Of a stretch of 64,000 nt of DNA, positions 23,427-31,941 are shown piece by piece. The translations under genes were made by a program, and so were the position numbers. The DNA comes from Paraburkholderia sp. Ac-20340 (GTDB taxonomy: Bacteria; Pseudomonadota; Gammaproteobacteria; Burkholderiales; Burkholderiaceae): positions 43,860 to 107,859 of the forward strand of contig NZ_JAAGPR010000030.1 of the NCBI RefSeq assembly GCF_017104965.1. The letters are read 5' to 3'. Each line of letters starts with the position of its first letter. The stretch's first letter is position 1. The notes beneath the pieces were generated by a model. The model saw nothing but the letters and a program-made list of their open reading frames with translations, was not told where the DNA came from and searched no databases.

Positions 23427-25565
23427 ATGACCATGTTCAATAAAGTCGTGAAGGAATTCAAATGGGGCCAGCACAATGTGCGCCTCGAAACCGGTGAAAT
23501 CGCCCGTCAGGCGAGCGGCGCCGTCATCGTCGACGTCGAAGACACCGTCGTGCTCGCGACCGTCGTCGGCGCCAAGACCGCCAAGCCGGGCCAGGACTTC
23601 TTCCCGCTCACCGTCGATTACCTCGAAAAGACCTATTCGGCCGGCAAGATCCCGGGTGGCTTCTTCCGTCGCGAAGGCCGTCCGTCGGAAGGCGAAACGC
23701 TGATCTCGCGCCTGATCGACCGTCCGCTGCGCCCGCTGTTCCCGGAAGGCTTCTACAACGAAGTCCAGGTCGTGATCCACGTCCTGTCGATCAACCCGGA
23801 AGTCCCGGCTGACATCCCCGCGCTGATCGGCGCGTCGGCTGCGCTGGCGATCTCGGGTCTGCCGTTCAACGGGCCGGTCGGCGCCGCACGCGTTGCCTAC
23901 ATCAACAACGAATTCGTCCTGAACCCGACGCGTTCGCAAAGCAAGCAGTCGAGCCTCGACCTCGTGGTCGCCGGTACGGAACGTGCCGTGCTGATGGTCG
24001 AATCGGAAGCCGACCAACTGCCGGAAGACGTGATGCTCGGCGCAGTCGTGTTCGGTCACGAGCAGATGCAAACGGCAATCGACGCGATCCATGAACTGGT
24101 TCGCGAAGGCGGCAAGCCCGAGTGGGACTGGCAGCCGGCGCCGAAGGACGAAGCGCTGATCGCCCGTATCACCGACATCGCCTACGACAACCTGCTCGCC
24201 GCGTACCAACTGCGCGACAAGCAGCAGCGTTCGGCCAAGCTCAAGGAAGTCTACGCAGCAACGTCGGCGAAGCTCGAAGAAGAAGCGGCTGCGGCCGGCA
24301 CGACGGCAGCCGACAAGGCAACCGTCGGCAACGTGATGTTCGACCTCGAAGCGAAGATCGTCCGTTCGCAGATCCTGAACGGCGAGCCGCGTATCGACGG
24401 CCGCGACACGCGCACGGTGCGCCCGATCGAAATCCGCACGGGCGTCCTGCCGCGTACGCACGGTTCGGCACTGTTCACGCGTGGCGAAACGCAGGCGCTG
24501 GTTGTCGCCACGCTCGGCACCAAGGGCGACGAGCAGATCATCGACGCGCTCGAAGGCGAGTACCGCGACCGCTTCATGCTCCACTACAACATGCCTCCGT
24601 TCGCGACCGGCGAAACGGGCCGTGTTGGTTCGCCCAAGCGCCGCGAAGTCGGCCACGGCCGTCTGGCCAAGCGCGCGCTGGTCGCGTGCCTGCCGAGCGC
24701 TGAAGAATTCGGCTACTCGATCCGCGTCGTCTCGGAAATCACCGAGTCGAACGGTTCGTCGTCGATGGCTTCGGTTTGCGGCGGCTGCCTCGCACTGATG
24801 GACGCCGGCGTGCCGATGAAGGCGCACGTCGCGGGTATCGCGATGGGCCTGATCCTCGAAGGCAACAAGTTTGCCGTGCTGACTGACATCCTCGGCGACG
24901 AAGATCACCTCGGCGACATGGACTTCAAGGTTGCAGGTACGGAAGCTGGCGTGACCGCGCTGCAGATGGACATCAAGATCCAGGGCATCACCAAGGAAAT
25001 CATGCAGGTTGCGCTCGCGCAAGCGCACGAAGCACGTCTGCACATCCTCGGCAAGATGACCTCGGCGGTGTCGGGCGTGAACACGGAGCTGTCGGCTTAT
25101 GCTCCGCGCATGATCACCATCAAGATCAACCCGGAAAAGATCCGCGACGTGATCGGCAAGGGCGGTTCGGTGATCCGTGCCCTGACGGAAGAAACCGGCA
25201 CGACCATCGACATCTCGGACGACGGCGTGGTGACCATCGCTTCGACGTCGAGCGAAGGCATGGCCGAAGCGAAGAAGCGCATCGAGAACATCACGGCTGA
25301 AGTCGAAGTCGGTCAGATCTACGAAGGCGCGGTCCTGAAGCTGCTGGACTTCGGCGCGATCGTGAACCTGCTGCCGGGCAAGGATGGTCTGCTGCACATC
25401 TCCGAGATCGCCAACGAGCGCATCAAGGACATCAATGACTACCTGAAGGAAGGCCAGATCGTTAAGGTCAAGGTCATCCAGACGGACGAGAAGGGTCGTG
25501 TGCGCCTGTCGGCCAAGGCTCTGCTGAACGACGGCAACGCACCGCAAGGCGAACCGCAGCAGTAA
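23427..25565 (+). CDS. pnp: Polyribonucleotide nucleotidyltransferase (PNPase)
   Basis: A 712-aa phosphorolytic 3'-5' exoribonuclease, a core degradosome enzyme in RNA turnover. Two RNase PH domains are separated by an all-helical linker. The second has GSALFTRGETQALVVATLGT and the catalytic GDEDHLGDMDFKVAGT. They are followed by a KH domain (VIGKGGSVIRALTEETGT) and an S1 domain (VGQIYEGAVLKLLDFGAIV, LLHISEI). I prefer ATG 23427, which has AAGGAG 10 nt upstream; a GTG at 23421 is too close to it. Confidence 0.97.
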   Translation: MTMFNKVVKEFKWGQHNVRLETGEIARQASGAVIVDVEDTVVLATVVGAKTAKPGQDFFPLTVDYLEKTYSAGKIPGGFFRREGRPSEGETLISRLIDRPLRPLFPEGFYNEVQVVIHVLSINPEVPADIPALIGASAALAISGLPFNGPVGAARVAYINNEFVLNPTRSQSKQSSLDLVVAGTERAVLMVESEADQLPEDVMLGAVVFGHEQMQTAIDAIHELVREGGKPEWDWQPAPKDEALIARITDIAYDNLLAAYQLRDKQQRSAKLKEVYAATSAKLEEEAAAAGTTAADKATVGNVMFDLEAKIVRSQILNGEPRIDGRDTRTVRPIEIRTGVLPRTHGSALFTRGETQALVVATLGTKGDEQIIDALEGEYRDRFMLHYNMPPFATGETGRVGSPKRREVGHGRLAKRALVACLPSAEEFGYSIRVVSEITESNGSSSMASVCGGCLALMDAGVPMKAHVAGIAMGLILEGNKFAVLTDILGDEDHLGDMDFKVAGTEAGVTALQMDIKIQGITKEIMQVALAQAHEARLHILGKMTSAVSGVNTELSAYAPRMITIKINPEKIRDVIGKGGSVIRALTEETGTTIDISDDGVVTIASTSSEGMAEAKKRIENITAEVEVGQIYEGAVLKLLDFGAIVNLLPGKDGLLHISEIANERIKDINDYLKEGQIVKVKVIQTDEKGRVRLSAKALLNDGNAPQGEPQQ

Positions 25566-25577
25566 GGCGGCTAGCTG

Positions 25578-25617
25578 AAACGGCCGGCAGCGCGATAAGC
25601 GCGCCGGCCGTTTTTTT
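25578..25617 (+). terminator. pnp terminator
   Basis: AAACGGCCGGC-A-GCGC pairs with GCGC-GCCGGCCGTTT across a 5-nt loop and continues into a run of seven T. It lies just after pnp. Confidence 0.85.
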
Positions 25618-25693
25618 ATGACAATGTCAGGTGGGATTGCCGTGCGTGCCGCGTCGCGGGCGCAGCGCCATCCATACCCTGGGAGACGCGAAA

Positions 25694-26710
25694 ATGTTGG
25701 CAGTCGAGATAACCGAATTCGGTGCGCCGGACGTGCTCAAGCTGACCGAGCGCCCGACGCCCGAGCCGAAAGCCGGTGAAGTGCTGATCAAGGTGAGCGC
25801 ATCGGGCGTGAATCGTCCGGACGTATTCCAGCGCAAGGGTTCGTATGCGCCGCCGCCGGGCATTTCCGATCTGCCGGGCCTCGAGGTCGCAGGCGAGATC
25901 GTCGGCGGCAGCATCGACGAAAAGAACAATCCGTTTGGCCTGAAGGTGGGCGATCGCGTGTGTGCGCTGATCGCGGGCGGCGGCTATGCCGAATACGCGG
26001 TTGCGCCGCTCGGCCAGTGTCTGCCGGTGCCGAAGGGCTTGACCGATCTCGAAGCGGCGTCGTTGCCGGAAACCTTCTTCACGGTCTGGAGCAACGTGTT
26101 CCAGCGCGCTCAACTGGGCAAGGGCGAGGGCGGCGAGAACGAAACGCTGCTGGTGCAGGGCGGTTCGAGCGGTATCGGCGTGACGGCGATCCAGATTGCG
26201 CATGCGCTGGGCTTTCGCGTGTTCGCAACGGCGGGTTCGGACGACAAGTGCCGCGCCTGCGAAGCGCTCGGCGCGGAGCGTGCGATCAACTATCGCAGCG
26301 AAGATTTCGTCGAAGTCGTGAAGGCGCTCACCCACGACCGCGGCGTGGACGTGATTCTCGACATGGTGGCGGGCGGCTATGTGGCGCGCGAACTGTCGGC
26401 GCTGGCCACGGGCGGGCGCATCGTGCTGATCGCCACGCTCGGCGGTTCGAAGGGCGAGATCAACATGGGTGAAATCCTGCGCCGTCGTCTGACGATCACG
26501 GGTTCGACCCTGCGCGCACGCTCAGTGGAGTTCAAGGCGCAGATTGCCGCCGATCTCAAGGCGCAGGTCTGGCCGCTGCTCGAAGAGGGGCGGATCAAAC
26601 CGGTGGTCTACAAGGTGTTCCCGGCTTCGCAGGCCGCCGAGGCCCATGCGCTGATGGAAAGCAGCGAGCACGTCGGCAAGATCATGCTCGACTGGAGCAA
26701 GGTGGCGTAA
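25694..26710 (+). CDS. NAD(P)H quinone oxidoreductase, zinc-free MDR family (PIG3-like)
   Basis: A 338-aa member of the zinc-independent medium-chain dehydrogenase family (quinone oxidoreductase / PIG3 type), which reduces quinones or enones with NADPH. The catalytic fold opens with MLAVEITEFGAPDVLKL. The nucleotide site is LLVQGGSSGIGVTAIQIA at about residue 153. The zinc ligands of alcohol dehydrogenases are absent. I chose ATG 25694, preceded by GGGAGA; the frame is open further up but without conservation. It is a single gene after the pnp terminator. Confidence 0.88.
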   Translation: MLAVEITEFGAPDVLKLTERPTPEPKAGEVLIKVSASGVNRPDVFQRKGSYAPPPGISDLPGLEVAGEIVGGSIDEKNNPFGLKVGDRVCALIAGGGYAEYAVAPLGQCLPVPKGLTDLEAASLPETFFTVWSNVFQRAQLGKGEGGENETLLVQGGSSGIGVTAIQIAHALGFRVFATAGSDDKCRACEALGAERAINYRSEDFVEVVKALTHDRGVDVILDMVAGGYVARELSALATGGRIVLIATLGGSKGEINMGEILRRRLTITGSTLRARSVEFKAQIAADLKAQVWPLLEEGRIKPVVYKVFPASQAAEAHALMESSEHVGKIMLDWSKVA

Positions 26711-26789
26711 TCGTTGCCGCCAGGCCATTCACGCTTGATTTTCCTGGTTTTTTCGACGCAAATTTTTCGTGCGTGACGTTGCGGGCGGT

Positions 26790-26819
26790 TTGACCCGCTT
26801 CGATTACACACAGTAAAAT
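26790..26819 (+). promoter_or_regulatory. tpiA promoter
   Basis: TTGACC at 26790-26795, an 18-bp spacer and TAAAAT at 26814-26819, with an expected start about 30 nt upstream of tpiA. Confidence 0.65.
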
Positions 26820-26857
26820 GATGTGTTTTGCGTCCGCTTTTAACAGCAACCGAAACA

Positions 26858-27640
26858 ATGACGAAACAACGATCGAAGCTCGTAGTCGGTAACTGGAAGA
26901 TGCATGGCCGCTTGACGGCCAATGCGGCATTGCTCGAAGGCGTGGCACAAGGCGCTCAGGCGCTGGCTGCCGACGTGCGTGTCGGCGTGTGCGTGCCGTT
27001 TCCCTATCTCGCGCAGGCGCAGGCGCTGCTCGGCGGCAGCCGGGTAGTGTGGGGCGCGCAGGATGTCTCCGCGCACGAGCAGGGCGCCTACACGGGCGAA
27101 GTCGCAGCAGGCATGGTTGCCGATTTCGAGGCAGGTTTCGCGATCGTGGGTCACTCGGAGCGTCGCGCGTATCACGGCGAAAGCTCGGAGCTCGTCGCGG
27201 TGAAGACGCAGCGTGCGCTGGCGGCCGGCCTCACGCCGATCGTCTGCGTGGGCGAAACGCTGGAGCAGCGCGAAAGCGGCGCGACCGAGCAGGTGGTCGG
27301 TGCGCAACTCGACGCCGTGCTGGCCGTGTTGTCGGTTGAGGAAGCGGCGCGCATCGTCGTCGCTTACGAGCCGGTGTGGGCCATCGGCACGGGCAAGAGC
27401 GCGACGTCGGAGCAGGCGCAGCAGGTGCACGCATTCCTGCGCGCGCGCCTCGCGGCCAAGGGCGCGAATGTCGCCGATGTCGCCCTGCTGTACGGCGGCA
27501 GCGTGAAGCCGGAAAATGCGGCCGAACTGTTCCGTCAGGCCGATATCGATGGCGGCCTGATCGGCGGCGCGGCGCTCAAGGCACAAGATTTCCTCGCGAT
27601 CTGCGCGGCTGCTACGGCAGGCGCGAGCGTCGCGGGCTAA
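26858..27640 (+). CDS. tpiA: Triosephosphate isomerase
   Basis: A 260-aa TIM-barrel enzyme that interconverts dihydroxyacetone phosphate and glyceraldehyde-3-phosphate. Active-site parts are GNWKMHG (Asn, Lys), VGHSERR (His) and the loop AYEPVWAIGTG (catalytic Glu), with the phosphate-binding LLYGGSVKPEN near the end. The upstream in-frame start at 26828 is not needed; ATG 26858 begins the conserved sequence 30 nt after the predicted RNA start. It is followed by secG, the common proteobacterial order. Confidence 0.96.
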   Translation: MTKQRSKLVVGNWKMHGRLTANAALLEGVAQGAQALAADVRVGVCVPFPYLAQAQALLGGSRVVWGAQDVSAHEQGAYTGEVAAGMVADFEAGFAIVGHSERRAYHGESSELVAVKTQRALAAGLTPIVCVGETLEQRESGATEQVVGAQLDAVLAVLSVEEAARIVVAYEPVWAIGTGKSATSEQAQQVHAFLRARLAAKGANVADVALLYGGSVKPENAAELFRQADIDGGLIGGAALKAQDFLAICAAATAGASVAG

Positions 27641-27734
27641 AGGTTCGCGCACGACGCCTCTTGCGAGGGTCGTGCCGTCCACCATGTGCATCCTCGCGAA
27701 GAGGGTGCGTTCAACCAGGACTCAGGTGAGTGTG

Positions 27735-28136
27735 ATGCTGTATTTGAAAACGTTGATTATCGTCGTTCAGCTTCTGTCGGCGCTCGGGGTGATCGGCCTC
27801 GTATTGCTGCAGCACGGCAAAGGTGCCGACATGGGCGCGGCTTTTGGCAGCGGCGCGTCGGGCAGCCTGTTCGGCGCAAGCGGTTCGGCCAACTTCCTGT
27901 CGCGTACCACTGCAATTCTCGCAACGGTATTTTTCGTGTCGACGCTTGCATTAACGTACCTGGGGTCGTATCATGCGAAGCCTTCGGCGGGCGTGCTTGG
28001 CGCTTCGGCTCCAGCCCCGGTCGTTGCTTCTGCACCGATCGCAGCGAGTGTTTCCGCAGCGTCTAGTGCAAGCGTTCCGGCAGTTGCAGCTTCGGCTGCT
28101 GCAGCCTCGGTTCCCGGCAACGATGTTCCGAAATAA
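27735..28136 (+). CDS. secG: Protein translocase subunit SecG
   Basis: A 133-aa SecG, the small accessory membrane subunit of the SecYEG channel. Two membrane helices (IIVVQLLSALGVIGLVLLQ and FLSRTTAILATVFFVSTLAL) flank the conserved GADMGAAFGSGASGSLFG loop. The C-terminal 45 residues are Ala/Ser/Val-rich low complexity, as often in this family. ATG 27735 was chosen because upstream in-frame starts precede no conserved sequence. It lies 94 bp after tpiA and directly before tRNA-Leu. Confidence 0.93.
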   Translation: MLYLKTLIIVVQLLSALGVIGLVLLQHGKGADMGAAFGSGASGSLFGASGSANFLSRTTAILATVFFVSTLALTYLGSYHAKPSAGVLGASAPAPVVASAPIAASVSAASSASVPAVAASAAAASVPGNDVPK

Positions 28137-28247
28137 GTTTCAAAAATCTGTTTTTGTGCATTGAACAAACGGCGAGAACAGGTTAGAATTTAAGTCTTGA
28201 AGCGATTCGCGGGTTTCAATAAATTGTTGTCCCGGATTGCATGTAGT

Positions 28248-28332
28248 GCCGACGTGGTGAAATTGGTAGACACGCTATCTTGAGGGGGTAGTGGCGAAAG
28301 CTGTGCGAGTTCGAGTCTCGCCGTCGGCACCA
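28248..28332 (+). tRNA. tRNA-Leu (anticodon GAG)
   Basis: An 85-nt class II tRNA. Acceptor GCCGACG pairs with CGTCGGC, followed by discriminator A and an encoded CCA (28330-28332). The D-arm TGGTGAAATTGGTAGACA, anticodon loop TTGAGGG (anticodon GAG, reading CTC/CTT), a variable arm and the T-loop TTCGAGT are all visible. It lies between secG and nuoA as in many betaproteobacteria. Confidence 0.97.
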
Positions 28333-28343
28333 ATGTATTCGAT

Positions 28344-28386
28344 AAAATGCCAGCCGCTTGCTTCATCAGCTTCGGCTGGCATTTTT
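28344..28386 (+). terminator. Terminator after tRNA-Leu
   Basis: AAAATGCCAGCCG (28344-28356) pairs with CGGCTGGCATTTTT (28373-28386) around a 16-nt loop. It isolates the secG/tRNA unit from nuoA. The nuo promoter should therefore lie at 28387-28498, where I cannot pick out a convincing one. Confidence 0.8.
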
Positions 28387-28498
28387 GCTTTATACGTCGT
28401 GTTTGTTTCGTTCGCAGCGCGAAGTACGTAAAGCGATTCCCGCGGTACGACCAGAAGTTGTCCTGCGGAACCTCAGAACCAACCGATAGAGGATAGCC

Positions 28499-28858
28499 TT
28501 GAACCTCGCTACCTATTACCCCGTCCTGTTGTTCCTTCTCGTAGGTATTGGTCTGGGCGTGGCGCTGGTCAGCATCGGCAAGATCCTCGGTCCCAATCGG
28601 CCAAACAGCGAAAAGAATTCACCGTACGAGTGCGGCTTCGAAGCGTTCGAAGACGCGCGCATGAAGTTCGATGTACGGTATTACCTCGTGGCCATTCTCT
28701 TCATCATCTTCGATCTCGAAACGGCATTCCTGTTTCCGTGGGGCGTTGCCCTGCGCGATATCGGCTGGCCGGGTTTTCTGTCGATGATGCTGTTTCTGCT
28801 CGAATTCCTGCTGGGCTTTGCCTACATCTGGAAGAAAGGCGGTCTGGACTGGGAATGA
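28499..28858 (+). CDS. nuoA: NADH-quinone oxidoreductase subunit A
   Basis: A 119-aa membrane subunit of complex I with three helices and the conserved loop NSPYECGFEAFEDARMKFDVRYY between helices 1 and 2 (homologous to ND3), which sits at the quinone tunnel. The start is TTG 28499; no ATG or GTG precedes the conserved N-terminus. It is the first gene of the nuoA-N cluster. Confidence 0.95.
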   Translation: MNLATYYPVLLFLLVGIGLGVALVSIGKILGPNRPNSEKNSPYECGFEAFEDARMKFDVRYYLVAILFIIFDLETAFLFPWGVALRDIGWPGFLSMMLFLLEFLLGFAYIWKKGGLDWE

Positions 28859-28930
28859 CGGGTTAAATCGCCGGATAGCATGGGCGGCACTGTGGGGACA
28901 CTGCAGGCCGTCCGCTGGAGTGGAAAGCAC

Positions 28931-29410
28931 ATGAGTATCGAAGGGGTCTTGAAGGAAGGTTTTGTCACCACTACGGCTGACAAGCTGATCAACTGGACGC
29001 GCACTGGCTCGCTGTGGCCAATGACGTTCGGCCTGGCGTGTTGCGCGGTCGAAATGATGCACGCGGGCGCGGCCCGTTACGACCTCGACCGCTTCGGCGT
29101 GGTGTTTCGCCCGAGTCCGCGTCAGTCCGACGTGATGATCGTCGCCGGCACCCTCTGTAACAAGATGGCGCCCGCACTGCGCAAGGTCTACGACCAGATG
29201 GCCGAGCCGCGCTGGGTCATCTCGATGGGGTCCTGCGCCAACGGCGGCGGTTACTACCATTACTCGTATTCGGTCGTGCGCGGTTGTGACCGTATCGTGC
29301 CGGTCGACGTCTATGTGCCAGGTTGTCCGCCCACCGCGGAAGCCCTGGTCTACGGGGTGATCCAGTTGCAGGCGAGGATTCGCCGCACTAGCACCATCGC
29401 CCGTCAATAA
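28931..29410 (+). CDS. nuoB: NADH-quinone oxidoreductase subunit B
   Basis: A 159-aa peripheral-arm subunit that carries cluster N2, the last iron-sulfur centre before quinone. The four cysteine ligands are in FGLACCAVEMM (two adjacent Cys), GSCANGGG and VPGCPPTAEAL. I chose ATG 28931; the frame upstream overlaps no conserved sequence. It follows nuoA by 72 bp. Confidence 0.96.
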   Translation: MSIEGVLKEGFVTTTADKLINWTRTGSLWPMTFGLACCAVEMMHAGAARYDLDRFGVVFRPSPRQSDVMIVAGTLCNKMAPALRKVYDQMAEPRWVISMGSCANGGGYYHYSYSVVRGCDRIVPVDVYVPGCPPTAEALVYGVIQLQARIRRTSTIARQ

Positions 29411-29432
29411 AGGCCAACGCCTCCCCCACAAT

Positions 29433-30038
29433 ATGGCAAGCAAACTCGAGACCCTGAAAGCGAACCTCGAAGCGGCCCTTGGTGCGCGCGTCGTCAGTCT
29501 CACTGAAAAGCTCGGTGAGTTGACCTTGGTCATAAAAGCGGTAGATTACCTGAATGTCGCGACAGAATTGCGCGACAATCCGTCGCTCCGCTTCGAACAG
29601 TTGATCGACCTCTGCGGCGTCGACTATCAAACCTATGGCGACGGCGCCTGGGACGGCCCGCGTTTTGCGGCCGTTTCGCAGCTGCTCTCCATCACGAATA
29701 ACTGGCGCTTGCGTCTGCGCGTGTTCGCGCCGGACGACGAAGTGCCTATCGTCGCTTCTGTCGTGGATATCTGGAATTCGGCCAACTGGTACGAGCGTGA
29801 AGCGTTCGACCTGTTCGGCATCGTCTTCGAAGGTCACCCCGACCTGCGCCGCATTCTGACCGACTACGGTTTCATCGGCCATCCGTTCCGCAAGGACTTC
29901 CCGGTTTCCGGTTATGTCGAGATGCGATATGACCCGGAGCAGAAGCGGGTAGTCTATCAACCGGTTACGATCGAGCCGCGCGAGATCACGCCGCGTGTGA
30001 TCCGCGAGGATCGCTACGGTGGTCTGAGGAAACACTAA
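29433..30038 (+). CDS. nuoC: NADH-quinone oxidoreductase subunit C
   Basis: A 201-aa peripheral subunit (30-kDa type) of complex I. Family marks are the SANWYEREAFDLFGIVFEGH segment and the C-terminal HPFRKDFPVSGYVEMRYD. It is separate from NuoD, unlike the fused NuoCD of enterobacteria. It lies 22 bp after nuoB and 9 bp before nuoD. Confidence 0.96.
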   Translation: MASKLETLKANLEAALGARVVSLTEKLGELTLVIKAVDYLNVATELRDNPSLRFEQLIDLCGVDYQTYGDGAWDGPRFAAVSQLLSITNNWRLRLRVFAPDDEVPIVASVVDIWNSANWYEREAFDLFGIVFEGHPDLRRILTDYGFIGHPFRKDFPVSGYVEMRYDPEQKRVVYQPVTIEPREITPRVIREDRYGGLRKH

Positions 30039-30047
30039 GAGGGTCGC

Positions 30048-31301
30048 ATGTCAGAGATCAAGAACTACACGCTCAACTTCGGCCCGCAGCACCCGGCAGC
30101 GCACGGTGTGCTGCGCCTCGTGCTCGAGCTCGACGGCGAAGTGATCCAGCGCGCCGATCCGCATATCGGCCTGCTGCATCGCGCGACCGAAAAGCTCGCC
30201 GAAAGCAAGACCTTCATCCAGTCGGTGCCGTACATGGACCGTCTCGACTATGTGTCGATGATGGTCAACGAGCACGGCTATGTGCTCGCGATCGAAAAGC
30301 TGCTCGGCATCGACGTGCCGATCCGCGCGAAGTACATCCGCGTCCTGTTCGACGAAATCACCCGCGTGCTGAACCACCTGATGTGGATCGGCTCGCACGG
30401 TCTCGACGTCGGCGCCATGGCCGTGTTCCTGTACGCGTTCCGCGAGCGCGAAGATTTGATGGACGTCTACGAGGCGGTGTCGGGTGCGCGTATGCACGCG
30501 GCTTACTACCGTCCGGGCGGCGTCTATCGCGATCTGCCGGACGCCATGCCGCAATACAAGGCGTCGAAAATCCACAACGAGAAAGCACTGGCGAAGATGA
30601 ACGAAGCGCGCCAGGGCTCGGTGCTGGACTTCATCGACGACTTCTTCACGCGCTTCCCGGGTTGTGTCGACGAGTACGAAACGCTGCTCACCGACAACCG
30701 CATCTGGAAGCAGCGTCTCGTGGGTATCGGCGTGGTCACTCCTGAACGCGCCATGCAGCTCGGTCTCACGGGCGCGATGCTGCGCGGTTCGGGCATCGAG
30801 TGGGATCTGCGCAAGAAGCAGCCGTACGAAGTCTATGACCAGCTCGACTTCGACATCCCCGTCGGCGTGAACGGCGATTGTTACGACCGCTACCTCGTGC
30901 GTATCGAAGAGATGCGCCAGTCCACCCGGATTGCGAAACAGTGCATTGAGTGGCTGCGCAAGAATCCGGGTCCGGTGATGGTCGACAATCACAAGGTTGC
31001 GCCGCCGTCGCGCGTGAACATGAAGTCGAACATGGAAGAGCTGATTCACCACTTCAAGCTCTTCACGGAAGGCTTCCATGTACCCGAAGGCGAAGCGTAC
31101 GCAGCCGTCGAACATCCGAAGGGTGAATTCGGCATCTACCTGGTGTCGGATGGCGCGAACAAGCCGTATCGTCTGAAGATCCGCGCGCCGGGGTATGCCC
31201 ACCTGTCCGCGCTGGACGAAATGGCGCGCGGTCACATGATTGCCGACGCGGTAACGATTATTGGCACGCAGGACATTGTGTTCGGCGAAATCGACCGCTA
31301 A
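30048..31301 (+). CDS. nuoD: NADH-quinone oxidoreductase subunit D
   Basis: A 417-aa 49-kDa-type subunit that forms the quinone-binding cavity with NuoB. The conserved N-terminus NFGPQHPAAHGVLRLVLELD and the HIGLLHRATEKLAE motif are present, and it ends in the typical TQDIVFGEIDR. It is related to the large subunit of NiFe hydrogenases but lacks the nickel cysteines, as expected. GAGG precedes the ATG. Confidence 0.97.
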   Translation: MSEIKNYTLNFGPQHPAAHGVLRLVLELDGEVIQRADPHIGLLHRATEKLAESKTFIQSVPYMDRLDYVSMMVNEHGYVLAIEKLLGIDVPIRAKYIRVLFDEITRVLNHLMWIGSHGLDVGAMAVFLYAFREREDLMDVYEAVSGARMHAAYYRPGGVYRDLPDAMPQYKASKIHNEKALAKMNEARQGSVLDFIDDFFTRFPGCVDEYETLLTDNRIWKQRLVGIGVVTPERAMQLGLTGAMLRGSGIEWDLRKKQPYEVYDQLDFDIPVGVNGDCYDRYLVRIEEMRQSTRIAKQCIEWLRKNPGPVMVDNHKVAPPSRVNMKSNMEELIHHFKLFTEGFHVPEGEAYAAVEHPKGEFGIYLVSDGANKPYRLKIRAPGYAHLSALDEMARGHMIADAVTIIGTQDIVFGEIDR

Positions 31302-31455
31302 GGCTGCAAACTGCCGGCGCGCCCGCAGGTGCGGTGCGCGCGGCGAAATACCGGGAACGCCACGACTGTCGCAGCGAGCAGCAATGCACAACGCGCGGCA
31401 GGTGTTTGTCTGGCGGGAATTGAAACGGTAGGAATTGAAAGAGTCGTGTCTGAAA

Positions 31456-31941
31456 ATGATCTCAGCTGAAGGCCTGAAAGAAATCGATCGCGCGCTGTCG
31501 AAGTACCCCGCCGATCAACGACAGTCCGCCGTGATGGCGGCTTTGGCCGTGGCTCAGGAAGAGCATGGCTGGCTGTCCCCCGAACTGATGCAGTTCGTGG
31601 CCGACTACATCGGCATGCCGCCGGTGGCAGTCCAGGAAGTCGCCACCTTCTATACGATGTTCGAGACCCGGCCGGTCGGCAAGCACAAGATCACGCTCTG
31701 CACGAACCTGCCTTGTCAGCTTGGCCCGGACGGCGGCGCGGAAAGCGCTGCGGAATATCTGAAGCAGAAGCTCGGTATCGACTTCGGCGAAACCACGCCC
31801 GACGGCAAGTTCACCTTGAAAGAGGGTGAGTGCATGGGCGCGTGCGGCGACGCACCGGTGATGCTCGTGAACAATCACCGCATGTGCAGCTTCATGAGCC
31901 GCGAGAAGATCGACCAGCTGCTCGAGGAGCTTGCGAAATGA
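31456..31941 (+). CDS. nuoE: NADH-quinone oxidoreductase subunit E
   Basis: A 161-aa thioredoxin-like subunit with the N1a [2Fe-2S] cluster. The four ligands are in TLCTNLPCQLG and ECMGACGDAP. ATG 31456 begins the conserved MISAEGLKEID; the upstream TTG at 31435 is unlikely. A 154-bp gap separates it from nuoD, one of two larger gaps in the operon. Its TGA overlaps the nuoF ATG. Confidence 0.95.
   Translation: MISAEGLKEIDRALSKYPADQRQSAVMAALAVAQEEHGWLSPELMQFVADYIGMPPVAVQEVATFYTMFETRPVGKHKITLCTNLPCQLGPDGGAESAAEYLKQKLGIDFGETTPDGKFTLKEGECMGACGDAPVMLVNNHRMCSFMSREKIDQLLEELAK

Noticed and set aside
22935..25547. An 870-codon minus-strand open frame opposite pnp
   Set aside because: Shadow of pnp caused by strong codon bias; peptide is Asp/Arg/Val/His-rich nonsense.
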